Shown: positions 26,214 to 35,160 of the stretch, in pieces
Layout: the number at the start of each line of letters is the position of its first letter
How positions within the stretch are numbered: position 1 is the stretch's first letter
NCBI GenBank assembly: GCA_023664605.1
Contig: JAMPFF010000001.1
Coordinates: forward strand, 448,682-512,681
Origin: Clostridium sp.
Lineage (GTDB): Bacteria; Bacillota; Clostridia; Lachnospirales; Lachnospiraceae
Direction of reading: 5' to 3'
Length of the DNA stretch: 64,000 nt
Position numbers and translations under genes: made by a program
The notes under the pieces: generated by a model
Database searches by the model: none
Seen by the model: only the letters and a program-made list of their open reading frames with translations
Told to the model about the DNA's origin: nothing

Positions 26214-28554
26214 ACATGGAGTCAAAAGCTACGGACAGTATGCGCATATCCGGATTACTTCTGTCAAGCTGATTCGGCGTTACCGCATTGGGAAAGACCA
26301 TGCGGATTATCAGTTCATTATCTGTTATATCTTCTTTGGGAATGACAACGGTCATTTCTTTTCCCATATCATCCCGCGTACAGACGATATTTTCCACTTT
26401 ATTGCCATTGGCATAGAGCCGTATCTTCTGCGAATCGTTGTAAAGATTTGAATAAGTAAAATGAAGCGATATATCGCCCTTTTTATAGTCCGTGAGCGCA
26501 AAGCATACGCTTAATTCGTTGCTGGCGGTTGCTGCGCCGTTTTCTTTATAAAGGCGGTAGTTTATCTCATCCGCATATTCATTATCCGCAGTAAAGTCAA
26601 TCATATCGCCGATGGCATAGTCGATGCGGTTTATTTCGTGTGGGTTCCAGACAGTATATTCCAGGGCGTCTGCATCTCCCGAAATGATGAGACGGATATA
26701 TTCTGATGATTCATCATAATTTTTCAATTTGATGCGTTCCATGATGGAATCGTCAATCGTATGCAGCCTTTCTGTGTCGCTGTCATCTGTAATATCATAG
26801 ATAGCCGGGCCATAGACCGAGTAATCATCCAGTACAGTTGCGGCTATGGTAGCGGTAATATAACGGAAATGAGCGGGAGCGGAATTGTATGCCAGTTCAT
26901 GCGTTTCCTGCGGCAGTTTTATTAAAAGCGCAGGATTGGATTCCGGATTATCGTTGGTATGCTGTCCATGGTCTCCCGCGATAATAATTGTGCTTGCATC
27001 ATATACTCCGTTTCTTTTCATTTCTTCTATGTAAGCGTATATGATTTTCATATCGCCTTGTAAGACCTTTTGTTCTCCCACGCCAAAATCCCATACTCTG
27101 TCAAAATATTCCGTCATAGAGTAAGGCGGATGTACGCCGTTAAAATGGTATAGGCGAAAGGCCTTTTGATAATCGGTTTGCAGGCTTTCGTCCGCCGCCA
27201 GAAAATCATTGTGAAAATAGACGTCGTCTATCTTATAATCCACATTTTGGATGGTGTATAATAACGTATCTGTAGATATCCAGAACCGTTCTTTTAAAAG
27301 CTGCGGCATTAACAGATAGTTTACTAATTGGTATAGTGATTGGCTAAAGGCAGAGTAGTCGTCAATCCAACTGTCACCAATAGCTATATAATTATCAAAC
27401 AGCGTGTCAGGGAAATTGGAAATGGCGGTAATTTCGGAATAGAGACGGATATCATAACCGTTTTGGCGTAAATCATCATATAAGGATGTTTCCGTCCAGG
27501 CTTCCGTTTTATAATCCGTATATGACTGTGTCGGGTCATATTCCATACCGGTTAAAAAAAGAGGCAGGGCAACTGCTGTCGGAGCGCCTCCGGCTACGGT
27601 ATTATCAAAAAAAGTAAAGTCGTCTAACGTGCCGTCTCGTCCATAGGCCTCTGATGCCAGATACTCTTTCATTGTGCTTGCCTGTAACGTGTCTACAATA
27701 AATATGATGATGTTTTCATCCGTGCCAATGCTAAATTCCCCTTCTTTGGAAAAACCGTAAGAAGAGGTATCTTTTAACGGATTTGTTATGATTAATACGA
27801 CAAGAGAGACTAACTGTACGGCGCTTATAAAGCTGGAAATGTATTTGACGCATTTTTCCGTTTTTTCAGTCTTCCAATAAGTGAGAGCCAGAATGCCGAC
27901 AATGCAAAGAACCCAGAGAAGCGTGCTGATAATCCTCTCTGTGCGATAGCCGCTCCAGTCAATTAATGCGCCATCCAGTATAGGCAGTTTGGGGTTAAGA
28001 AAATTTCCCTGCAAATACGTGGACAATGCTATGCCAAAGATAAATGCAATATAAAAAGGCAGCGCTTTTTTTCGCAGCAGGCAAAATGCAATAAAGTAAA
28101 TAGCGGCAAAAAGAAAAAGAGTCATAAATAATAGTGTAGGTATAATATCTTTGTAATGGAGTGAAAATTCATCTATATTGCCTAAAAACAAAGAACTCGG
28201 GGTATAGATGGCGTAAGTGACAATCAGAAATAAAGCCGCCGGAAAGACTCTTAGGGCAGTCTGCTTTACTGTGGCCGGATGCAGTCTGCGGATATTTCCG
28301 GCAATCCATGTAATCAGTATGGATAACGCCAATTCCAGCGCAATCCACTTTATTTTAAATCTGGCGCTCATTTCAAATAAAGAGAAGCTTTGCATACCGA
28401 TGCATTTTAAACCAATCAAAATAAGAAGATTGGGAATCAGTAAATAAAACAGGATGCAGACGGTAATTTTTTTTAAGTAAATCTTATCATAGCATTTTCG
28501 GTATATCAAAAACGCTATGATAATGGGCAGAATAATAATTATAAATTCCAGCAT
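26200..28554 (-). CDS. LtaS/sulfatase-superfamily membrane phosphotransferase, copy A
   Basis: A 784-residue membrane enzyme. The first ~260 residues contain about eight hydrophobic helices. An alkaline-phosphatase-superfamily domain (about 275-600) follows with the metal-binding opening IIFIVDTLQASTM, a probable nucleophile Thr in GGAPTAVALP, and the metal ligands in IIIAGDHGQHT. This layout matches lipoteichoic-acid synthase and phosphoglycerol or phosphoethanolamine transferases. The C-terminal ~150 residues are a beta-rich extra domain almost identical at DNA level to that of the neighbouring paralogue. ATG 28554 has GAAAGGAA upstream. It is downstream of copy B on the minus strand. It likely transfers a phospho-alcohol to a surface glycan; donor and acceptor are unknown. 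Confidence 0.82.
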   Translation of the reverse strand: MLEFIIIILPIIIAFLIYRKCYDKIYLKKITVCILFYLLIPNLLILIGLKCIGMQSFSLFEMSARFKIKWIALELALSILITWIAGNIRRLHPATVKQTALRVFPAALFLIVTYAIYTPSSLFLGNIDEFSLHYKDIIPTLLFMTLFLFAAIYFIAFCLLRKKALPFYIAFIFGIALSTYLQGNFLNPKLPILDGALIDWSGYRTERIISTLLWVLCIVGILALTYWKTEKTEKCVKYISSFISAVQLVSLVVLIITNPLKDTSSYGFSKEGEFSIGTDENIIIFIVDTLQASTMKEYLASEAYGRDGTLDDFTFFDNTVAGGAPTAVALPLFLTGMEYDPTQSYTDYKTEAWTETSLYDDLRQNGYDIRLYSEITAISNFPDTLFDNYIAIGDSWIDDYSAFSQSLYQLVNYLLMPQLLKERFWISTDTLLYTIQNVDYKIDDVYFHNDFLAADESLQTDYQKAFRLYHFNGVHPPYSMTEYFDRVWDFGVGEQKVLQGDMKIIYAYIEEMKRNGVYDASTIIIAGDHGQHTNDNPESNPALLIKLPQETHELAYNSAPAHFRYITATIAATVLDDYSVYGPAIYDITDDSDTERLHTIDDSIMERIKLKNYDESSEYIRLIISGDADALEYTVWNPHEINRIDYAIGDMIDFTADNEYADEINYRLYKENGAATASNELSVCFALTDYKKGDISLHFTYSNLYNDSQKIRLYANGNKVENIVCTRDDMGKEMTVVIPKEDITDNELIIRMVFPNAVTPNQLDRSNPDMRILSVAFDSMWLTQ
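26202..26651 (-). repeat. 3' repeat unit A (pairs with 28581-29030)
   Basis: 450 bases at the 3' end of copy A match 28581-29030 without gaps. By eye I count about ten mismatches; the first ~290 bases are identical. The rest of the two genes is much more diverged, which fits gene conversion or a recent partial duplication. Confidence 0.9.
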
Positions 28555-28578
28555 AAAGATATTCCTTTCTTCCTTCGT

Positions 28579-30939
28579 TTACTGCGTCAGCCACATGGAG
28601 TCAAAAGCTACGGACAGTATGCGCATATCCGGATTACTTCTGTCAAGCTGATTCGGCGTTACCGCATTGGGAAAGACCATGCGGATTATCAGTTCATTAT
28701 CTGTTATATCTTCTTTGGGAATGACAACGGTCATTTCTTTTCCCATATCATCCCGCGTACAGACGATATTTTCCACTTTATTGCCATTGGCATAGAGCCG
28801 TATCTTCTGCGAATCGTTGTAAAGATTTGAATAAGTAAAGTGAAGCATTATATCGCCCTTTTTATAGTTTGTGAGCGCAAAGCATACGCTTAATTCGTTG
28901 CTGGCGGTTGCAGCGCCGTTTTCTTTATAAAGGCGGTAGTTTATCCCATCCCCATATTCATTATCCGCAGTAAAGTCAATCATATCGCCGATGGAATAGT
29001 CGATACGGTTTATTTCGTGTGGGTTCCAGACTTCATATTCTCCGTTCCCGGATTGTCCGTAGGTAATCAGCCTGAGGTCATCTAACGAATGGTCATAAGG
29101 TTCGTTTATCGTGACTCTGCCTCGGATTGTTTCATCGATTGTATGCAGCCGTTCCACATCACTTTCTGTCGATATATCATAAACTGACGGCCCATAGGAT
29201 GAATAGTCGTCCATAATACATCCGGCGATGGCTGCAGTCAGGTTGCGGAAGTGTACGGGAGCGGAATTGTATGTCAGCGTATCTTGCGTTTCATGGGGAA
29301 GTTTTATCAGGACGCCCGGATTGTCTTCTATATTGTTGGATTCGTGCAGTCCATGGTCGCCCAGAATGATGATGGCGCTTGTATCATACGTGTTTGTCAT
29401 TTTTAATTGTTCGATATATTCCCTGATAATTTTCATATCGCCCTGAAGCGCTGCGTCTTCTCCATCATTGCCCGGTTTGGCCTGTGCATCTATCATACAT
29501 GGCAGATGTATGCCCCAAAGGTGATAAAGGCGGAATGCCTTTTCATAATCGGCGCTAAGACATCCGGACGCCTGAAAATCGCTGTAAAACTGGGCGTCAT
29601 CAAGCTGGTAGCGGGTATCGGCCGAGGCAATGTCGTTTAGCAGTTCGGTACCGGATGACCAGAAATATTGTTTGACAAATTGCGGCATAAGATAAAAGTT
29701 CGTCAGTTTATAAAGCTGAAAGCCAAAGTCGGGATAATCGCCTATCCATTGGCTGCCGGTAATGGTATAATTATCTACGGCGTTTTCAGGAAAGGTCAAT
29801 AAAGATTTTGTCGTTGTGTAAAAACGTACATCATAACCGTTATCATGAAATTCATCATATAAAGCCGTTTCTTCGCGGATGTCCTGTAAAAAGGAGTCGC
29901 GCGGCTGCATCGGGTCATATTCCATTCCGAATAAGAAAACCGGCAGGGCATAGTGCGTTGGCGCACCTCCGGATGTAACGTTGTCAAAGAACGTAAAATC
30001 ATTTAAAAAGCCGTCTGCATAAGCGTCCGATACAAGATATTCTTCCAGTTTATAAGCCTGCAGGGCATCGACGATAAAGATAATAACGTTTTCCTGTGAG
30101 CCAATGGAAAATTCACCGTCTTTGGCATAGCCATAGTTGGCAGTGTCATCCGCTTTGACAGTCAATAAAAGTACGATAAGGGATGCTGCCTGCACGGCGC
30201 TTAAAAAATAAGAAATATATTTTATGGCTTTTTCCGTTTTATCTTTTTTCAGGCAGACTAAGGTAAGGCATACCACCATACATAACAGCCAGAAAGAAAC
30301 GCTGATAACCGTTTCCCGTCCATATAAAGACCAGTCAATTTTGGCGCCATCAAGAGTCGGAAATTTAGGATTTAAAAAGTTTCCCTGAATATAGAAACTA
30401 AGTGTAAGGCCAAAGAAAAAAGCAATAAAAATATGCAGTATTTTTTCATTGGCGATGCAGATTGATAAAATAGAAAGCCCTGCCGCCAAAAGAAAGGAAA
30501 CCGCTAATAAAATGGGAAGAATTTGATGATAGGAAATCATAAATTCATCAATATTTTCCAAAAATAAGGAACTCGGCGTAAAAACCGCATAGGTGATGAT
30601 TAGAAAAAGCATCACCGGAAAAATCCTGGTAAGGATGCGCCTGCATACGGAAAGGCTGATATGGCGGAGATTAAAAAATACGATGGACATGATAAGCGTA
30701 ATCGCCAATTCCAGCGCAATCCACTTTATTTTAAATCTGGCGCTCATTTCCCATAAATTAAATTTCTGCATACCAATCAGTTTTAAACCGATAAGAATAC
30801 AGAGGTTTGTGATGATAGTATAGGAAATAATATAAAGAAGCATTGTTTTCCGGTCAGAATCCTGTTTCTTTTTATGCAAAAGGCGGTATATGAAAAACGC
30901 CAATGTTCCGGGTAAAACAGCAATTATCAGTTCCAACAT
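28579..30939 (-). CDS. LtaS/sulfatase-superfamily membrane phosphotransferase, copy B
   Basis: A 786-residue paralogue of the downstream gene with the same plan: about eight N-terminal membrane helices, a catalytic domain opening with IIFIVDALQAYKL, the nucleophile segment GGAPTHYALPVF, the metal ligands in IIILGDHGLHES, and the shared C-terminal domain. The start is ATG 30939 (MLELIIAVLPG), with AAGGATG upstream; a longer open frame to 30987 has no better ribosome site and would add an unusual extension before the first helix. It is separated from copy A by 24 bases and probably leads the minus-strand operon. The two copies may use different donors or acceptors. Confidence 0.82.
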   Translation of the reverse strand: MLELIIAVLPGTLAFFIYRLLHKKKQDSDRKTMLLYIISYTIITNLCILIGLKLIGMQKFNLWEMSARFKIKWIALELAITLIMSIVFFNLRHISLSVCRRILTRIFPVMLFLIITYAVFTPSSLFLENIDEFMISYHQILPILLAVSFLLAAGLSILSICIANEKILHIFIAFFFGLTLSFYIQGNFLNPKFPTLDGAKIDWSLYGRETVISVSFWLLCMVVCLTLVCLKKDKTEKAIKYISYFLSAVQAASLIVLLLTVKADDTANYGYAKDGEFSIGSQENVIIFIVDALQAYKLEEYLVSDAYADGFLNDFTFFDNVTSGGAPTHYALPVFLFGMEYDPMQPRDSFLQDIREETALYDEFHDNGYDVRFYTTTKSLLTFPENAVDNYTITGSQWIGDYPDFGFQLYKLTNFYLMPQFVKQYFWSSGTELLNDIASADTRYQLDDAQFYSDFQASGCLSADYEKAFRLYHLWGIHLPCMIDAQAKPGNDGEDAALQGDMKIIREYIEQLKMTNTYDTSAIIILGDHGLHESNNIEDNPGVLIKLPHETQDTLTYNSAPVHFRNLTAAIAGCIMDDYSSYGPSVYDISTESDVERLHTIDETIRGRVTINEPYDHSLDDLRLITYGQSGNGEYEVWNPHEINRIDYSIGDMIDFTADNEYGDGINYRLYKENGAATASNELSVCFALTNYKKGDIMLHFTYSNLYNDSQKIRLYANGNKVENIVCTRDDMGKEMTVVIPKEDITDNELIIRMVFPNAVTPNQLDRSNPDMRILSVAFDSMWLTQ
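28581..29030 (-). repeat. 3' repeat unit B (pairs with 26202-26651)
   Basis: The second copy of the 450-base near-identical segment, encoding the shared C-terminal domain and the last codons WLTQ. The offset between copies is exactly 2379 bases throughout, with no indel. Confidence 0.9.
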
Positions 30940-31082
30940 AGATTTCGCATCCTTTTTTATAGTATAAGGACAAAAGCCTCCGTACAATTATATAATATAA
31001 AATGATTTTATGCTATAATAAAATGAAAAGGAAAGCTGCCGTCATCCGCGCAGCTACCTCAGGTTGGGTAAAAGGCATGGTT

Positions 31083-32402
31083 ATGGATATGGATAAACAA
31101 AAGCAGATATCGACGCTTGCCCGCGATATTATCAGGTTGTCGCATGACGGCATTTTAATGAATATGCGTTTTTTGGATGTGGCATTGTCTGCGCTGAAGC
31201 TGGAAGAAAAAGCGGGGATGGGCGTTTTTGCCTATGACGGCGCAACGCTTTATTATGACCCGGCTCTTGTACTTGGCAGATACCATAAAGAACCGCATTA
31301 TATGGTAAGATTATATTTACATGTGCTTTTACATGCCATTTTTTACCATAGCTTTCGGACGGATAAATTAGAGAGAGATATCTGGAATCTGGCAACCGAT
31401 ATAGCCGTGGAAAATACGATTCTGGAAATGAACCTATATCTTGCCGCCATGCCGTCGGATACACTTTTAAAAAGCAGACTGGATATTTTAAAAAAACAGG
31501 CGGGCGGACTAAGCGCAGAGAAACTGTACAGGCATTTTAGGGTAGAGCCTCCGTCGCATAAGGCGTTAAGGCAGTGGCGTGAACTTTGTTATTATGATGA
31601 GCATTTGTACTGGGATAGAAAAGAAGAACTGACGCTTTCGCAGGAACAGTGGCGCAAAGTAAGCGAACGTATCAAAGCGGACTTGAAAAGCTTTTCCAAG
31701 GATAAGAATAATGCGCAGAGCATGGAGGAGAATTTGAAGGAAGCGACAAGGCAAAGATACGACTACCGTGATTTCCTAAAACGTTTTATGGTAATGGGTG
31801 AGACGCTGCAGGTCAATGATGAGGAATTTGACTATATTTATTATATGTACGGATTGTCGCAATATGGAAATATGCCGCTTGTAGAGCCGCTTGAATATAA
31901 GGATGCCAATAAAATTAAGGATTTTGCCATTGCGATTGACACTTCGGCTTCCTGCCGCGGGGAAGTGGTGCAGGCTTTTTTACAGCAGACATATCAGATT
32001 ATGCAGCAGAGAGAAAATTTTTTTAGGAAAATCAACGTTCATATCATCCAATGCGATAATGAGGTGCAAAGCGATACGAAAATAACGTGTCGGGAAGATT
32101 TTGAAGATTTTTTAAAAAACGGAAAGCTTCACGGGTTTGGCTCCACCGATTTCAGGCCGGTATTTGAGTATGTGGAAAAGTTAAGACAGGACGGCGGCTT
32201 TGAAAATCTGAAAGGACTTCTCTATTTTACGGACGGCTACGGCATTTATCCCGATAGGATGCCGGATTATGATACGGCGTTTGTATTTTTGCGGGAAGAC
32301 GGGGAAGCGCCGGAGGTTCCGCCGTGGGCGATTAAAGTTGTAGTAACAAAAGAGCAGTGTGAAACAGAAAAAGAGGAAGATGAGGATAGCGATGAATATT
32401 AA
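31083..32402 (+). CDS. DUF2201-type putative metallopeptidase/VWA-like protein
   Basis: A cytoplasmic protein of ~440 residues. The N-terminal half resembles the DUF2201 putative metallopeptidase region, but the zinc motif reads HVLLHAIFYH, lacking the Glu of HExxH. The C-terminal half is a VWA-like domain beginning DFAIAIDTSASCRGEV (MIDAS-type DxSxS) with FGSTDFRPVF and LLYFTDGYG as the later MIDAS parts. Three in-frame ATGs (31077, 31083, 31089) are possible starts; 31083 has AAAGG at reasonable spacing. It overlaps the AAA+ ATPase gene by 11 bases. VWA proteins paired with MoxR ATPases usually work as a chaperone or metal-insertion unit; the client is unknown. Confidence 0.8.
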   Translation: MDMDKQKQISTLARDIIRLSHDGILMNMRFLDVALSALKLEEKAGMGVFAYDGATLYYDPALVLGRYHKEPHYMVRLYLHVLLHAIFYHSFRTDKLERDIWNLATDIAVENTILEMNLYLAAMPSDTLLKSRLDILKKQAGGLSAEKLYRHFRVEPPSHKALRQWRELCYYDEHLYWDRKEELTLSQEQWRKVSERIKADLKSFSKDKNNAQSMEENLKEATRQRYDYRDFLKRFMVMGETLQVNDEEFDYIYYMYGLSQYGNMPLVEPLEYKDANKIKDFAIAIDTSASCRGEVVQAFLQQTYQIMQQRENFFRKINVHIIQCDNEVQSDTKITCREDFEDFLKNGKLHGFGSTDFRPVFEYVEKLRQDGGFENLKGLLYFTDGYGIYPDRMPDYDTAFVFLREDGEAPEVPPWAIKVVVTKEQCETEKEEDEDSDEY

Positions 32403-33912
32403 GCAGGCAAAAGAATATATTAAGGATTCCGTAACATTATATCTGAAAAAAGATGAAGAGGGGGAATACAGGATTCCCGTTGTCAGGCAGCGGCCTATTT
32501 TTCTTTTGGGCGCGCCGGGCATTGGTAAGACAGCTGTTATGGAACAGATAGCACAGGAACTTGGAATCGCGCTTGTCGCTTATTCCATGACGCACCATAC
32601 GAGACAGTCGGCGTTAGGGCTTCCTTTTATTGCCCATAAGGAATATGAAGGATGGTCTTATGACGTATCGGAGTATACAATGAGTGAAATCATTGCTTCG
32701 ATTTATGATGTGATGGCGGACAGCGGCATAAAAGAGGGCATTCTTTTTCTGGATGAGATTAACTGTGTATCGGAGACATTGGCGCCATCCATGCTGCAGT
32801 TTTTGCAATATAAGGTATTCGGGCGGCATAAAGTGCCGGACGGCTGGGTCATTGTAACGGCGGGAAATCCGCCGGAGTATAATAAGTCGGTGCGGGAATT
32901 TGATATTGTGACGTTAGACAGGATGAAGATTTTGGAAGTTGAGGCGGACTATGCGGTCTGGAAAGAATATGCGAAAGACAGGCATCTGCATACGGCCATT
33001 ACCAATTATCTGGATTTAAAGAAAGAGGATTTTTACCAGGTAGAGACAACCGTCAGAGGCAAGAATTACATCACGGCAAGAGGCTGGGAAGATTTGTCGG
33101 CGATGATAACTCTCTACGAGGAAGAAAACTTGAAAGTGGAAGAGTCGTTAATAGAACAGTATATCAGAAATCCCCGCGTTGTCAGGGAATTTAGCGCATA
33201 CTATGACTTATACCAAAAATATAAAAGAGATTATCATGTGGAGGATATTATGGCGGGCAGCGCGCCCGCGCAGGTAAGCGAAAGAGCCAGAAAAGCGGAT
33301 TTTGATGAAAGGCTCTCATTAATGGGCATGTTAATCGATTATGTACAGCATGAAATGCAGGAAAATATGGAACGGCTTGACTGTATCAGCAATTTCCTTG
33401 TGCATATGAAAGCCGTTAAGAACAGCGTGGCAAAAGAAAAAAAGACGGCGGATGATGTGATAAAGATGCTAAATACACAGGCGGATGGCAGGCAAAAAGG
33501 AATGGAAGCGCTGCAAAAGGCGGGTTCTTTATCGGACAGGGAAAAAAGAAAGCAGCGGGGCGTTATAAAGTTTTTACGGGACTGCGAAAAGAATCTTCGT
33601 CAGGCGGATATCGAAAGCGGAGAGGATGCACTTTCTTTTTTGAAGACCCGTTATGAAAAAGAGGTGGACGCTTATAAAAGCGCGACTCAAAAGACGGGAG
33701 AAAAACTGCACCATCTTTTTGCCTTTGTGGAGGATACTTTCGGCAGCGGCAACGAAATGCTGATTCTTATGACAGAGTGTACGGTGAATCAGGACAGCGC
33801 CAAATTTATCGGTATGTATGGCTGCGAGGATTATCAACGTCATAACGAAGAGATGATGATATCGGAGCGGGAAGATATATTGATGCGCCAGATTGAGGCG
33901 TTGGATTTATAG
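32392..33912 (+). CDS. MoxR-like AAA+ ATPase
   Basis: A 506-residue ATPase. Walker A is GAPGIGKTAVMEQ, Walker B is GILFLDEINCV, and the sensor-1 region is VIVTAGNPPEYNKSVREF. MoxR-type ATPases remodel or activate partners, typically together with a VWA protein. The C-terminal ~200 residues are helical and charged and are not part of the core domain. ATG 32392 overlaps the end of the VWA gene, showing translational coupling. The LRR gene follows after 33 bases, so the three form one operon. Confidence 0.88.
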   Translation: MNIKQAKEYIKDSVTLYLKKDEEGEYRIPVVRQRPIFLLGAPGIGKTAVMEQIAQELGIALVAYSMTHHTRQSALGLPFIAHKEYEGWSYDVSEYTMSEIIASIYDVMADSGIKEGILFLDEINCVSETLAPSMLQFLQYKVFGRHKVPDGWVIVTAGNPPEYNKSVREFDIVTLDRMKILEVEADYAVWKEYAKDRHLHTAITNYLDLKKEDFYQVETTVRGKNYITARGWEDLSAMITLYEEENLKVEESLIEQYIRNPRVVREFSAYYDLYQKYKRDYHVEDIMAGSAPAQVSERARKADFDERLSLMGMLIDYVQHEMQENMERLDCISNFLVHMKAVKNSVAKEKKTADDVIKMLNTQADGRQKGMEALQKAGSLSDREKRKQRGVIKFLRDCEKNLRQADIESGEDALSFLKTRYEKEVDAYKSATQKTGEKLHHLFAFVEDTFGSGNEMLILMTECTVNQDSAKFIGMYGCEDYQRHNEEMMISEREDILMRQIEALDL

Positions 33913-33945
33913 AAACACAGTTTTAGCGGATAAAAGGACAGTAAA

Positions 33946-34857
33946 ATGATGGCAGTTAAAATACTGGAAACAGACACGGATTATGGCAGGATACAATATG
34001 AAATTACAGAAGAATATGCTGTGGCATCCGGCTATCGGGGCAAAGATATGTCCGTCACGATACCGGAGCAGGTAGCGGATAAACCCGTTACCATCATTGG
34101 CAAAAAAGCTTTTCTGGGCGCGAAAAGTTTACAGACGCTTTTTTTACCGGAAAGTATTATAACGATACAGGACTGGGCGTTTGCCTCCTGCAGTTCTCTG
34201 GAGAAAATGACGCTGCCGCGAAAAAAATTAAATATCGGACAGGGAATTTTAAAAGACTGCGTAAGCCTCAAGCAGATTGTAACCGCGGGGGAGTTTTCAC
34301 AGGACGCGGACGTATCTTACTTACTGGCGGCGGTTATGAATAAGCTGGATGCCTTTTATCTGTTCGATGCAGCCGCGGCGGGCAGCGCGGAATGGCTGAA
34401 ACAGTGGGATATGAGAATGCTGTCGCTTATGGAAAAAGAGGATGCGGACGGGTTTTCCAAAATGCTTTTATGCGGCGAGGAAGACTATGGCAGCAGGGAG
34501 AATAATCTGGATTATTACATGGAGCAGAAAAGACGCTCCAAAGTCAGGCTGGCGATGCTTAGGCTGATGCACGATATTTGCCTAAAGGATGACGTGAGAA
34601 AAAAGCTGTTGTCCTATTTGCAGAGCCATAAAAAAGGAGAGCGTTTTGAGGAGACATGGCGGGTTGTTCTGGAAGAGCATGGAGATGAAAAAGAGTATTA
34701 TCAATTTTTACTGGACAATGAATGTATTACGAATGAAAATATGAATGCGGTTTTAGAGGATATGGGCGGACAGCATACCGAGATGAAAGCGTTTCTGATG
34801 CATTGGCAAAGCGGTCGGATAAGCGGTGAGGATGCGTTTGCGGGGCTGGAGTGGTGA
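33946..34857 (+). CDS. BspA-like leucine-rich-repeat protein of the VWA-MoxR operon
   Basis: A 303-residue protein without a signal peptide. Residues ~25-100 contain BspA-type (LRR_5) leucine-rich repeats: VTIPEQVADKPVTIIGKKAF, then LQTLFLPESIITIQDWAF and LEKMTLPRK. The rest is helical, acidic and not recognised. Most LRR_5 proteins are secreted; this one appears cytoplasmic, which suggests a role as adaptor or client-recognition subunit for the VWA-MoxR pair; this is inference. It is the last gene before the CRISPR region, and no clear terminator follows it. Confidence 0.7.
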   Translation: MMAVKILETDTDYGRIQYEITEEYAVASGYRGKDMSVTIPEQVADKPVTIIGKKAFLGAKSLQTLFLPESIITIQDWAFASCSSLEKMTLPRKKLNIGQGILKDCVSLKQIVTAGEFSQDADVSYLLAAVMNKLDAFYLFDAAAAGSAEWLKQWDMRMLSLMEKEDADGFSKMLLCGEEDYGSRENNLDYYMEQKRRSKVRLAMLRLMHDICLKDDVRKKLLSYLQSHKKGERFEETWRVVLEEHGDEKEYYQFLLDNECITNENMNAVLEDMGGQHTEMKAFLMHWQSGRISGEDAFAGLEW

Positions 34858-34873
34858 AAAAAATAAAAAAGTA

Positions 34874-34902
34874 TTGCATCTTTGATGATATTTTTGTATA
34901 AT
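34874..34902 (+). promoter_or_regulatory. tracrRNA promoter
   Basis: TTGCAT (34874-34879) and a perfect TATAAT (34897-34902) with a 17-base spacer. The predicted transcription start near 34909 is the first base of the anti-repeat region. Confidence 0.85.
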
Positions 34903-34908
34903 AAAAAT

Positions 34909-35022
34909 AAGTTTAGTACCATACTAAATTTACATCATAAGTTCAAATAAAAATTTATTCAAATCGCCATCATAGAGATGGCTCACAGTGTGTGAACAAA
35001 AGCCTGCTTTGCAGGTTTTTTT
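34909..35022 (+). ncRNA. tracrRNA of the type II-A CRISPR system
   Basis: About 114 nt. The anti-repeat begins GTTTAGTACCATAC, continues TTTACATCAT and ends AAGTTCAAAT, complementary to the CRISPR repeat with an internal loop and the AAGU-type bulge also seen in the SpCas9 duplex. It is followed by a nexus-like segment (ATTTATTCAAATCGCC), the hairpin GCCATC/GATGGC, and the terminator hairpin CCTGC-TTT-GCAGG with seven T at 35016-35022. It is transcribed in the same direction as cas9 and ends about 140 bases before its start codon. It guides crRNA maturation by RNase III and loading of Cas9. Confidence 0.92.
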
Positions 35023-35160
35023 GTTTATCGGTATATACGATATATACAAATTTTCCAATAATTTATCCAAATATGAAAATGAATGGTATTTATATAAATT
35101 CAATGGTATAATATGGTAAAATATGACAAGTTACAACAGGATATAGGAAAGGCGGTACAT

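Noticed and set aside
30940-30987. Sixteen-residue N-terminal extension of sulfatase-like copy B
   Set aside because: It has no better ribosome site, and ATG 30939 aligns with the start of the paralogue (MLE followed by the same first helix).
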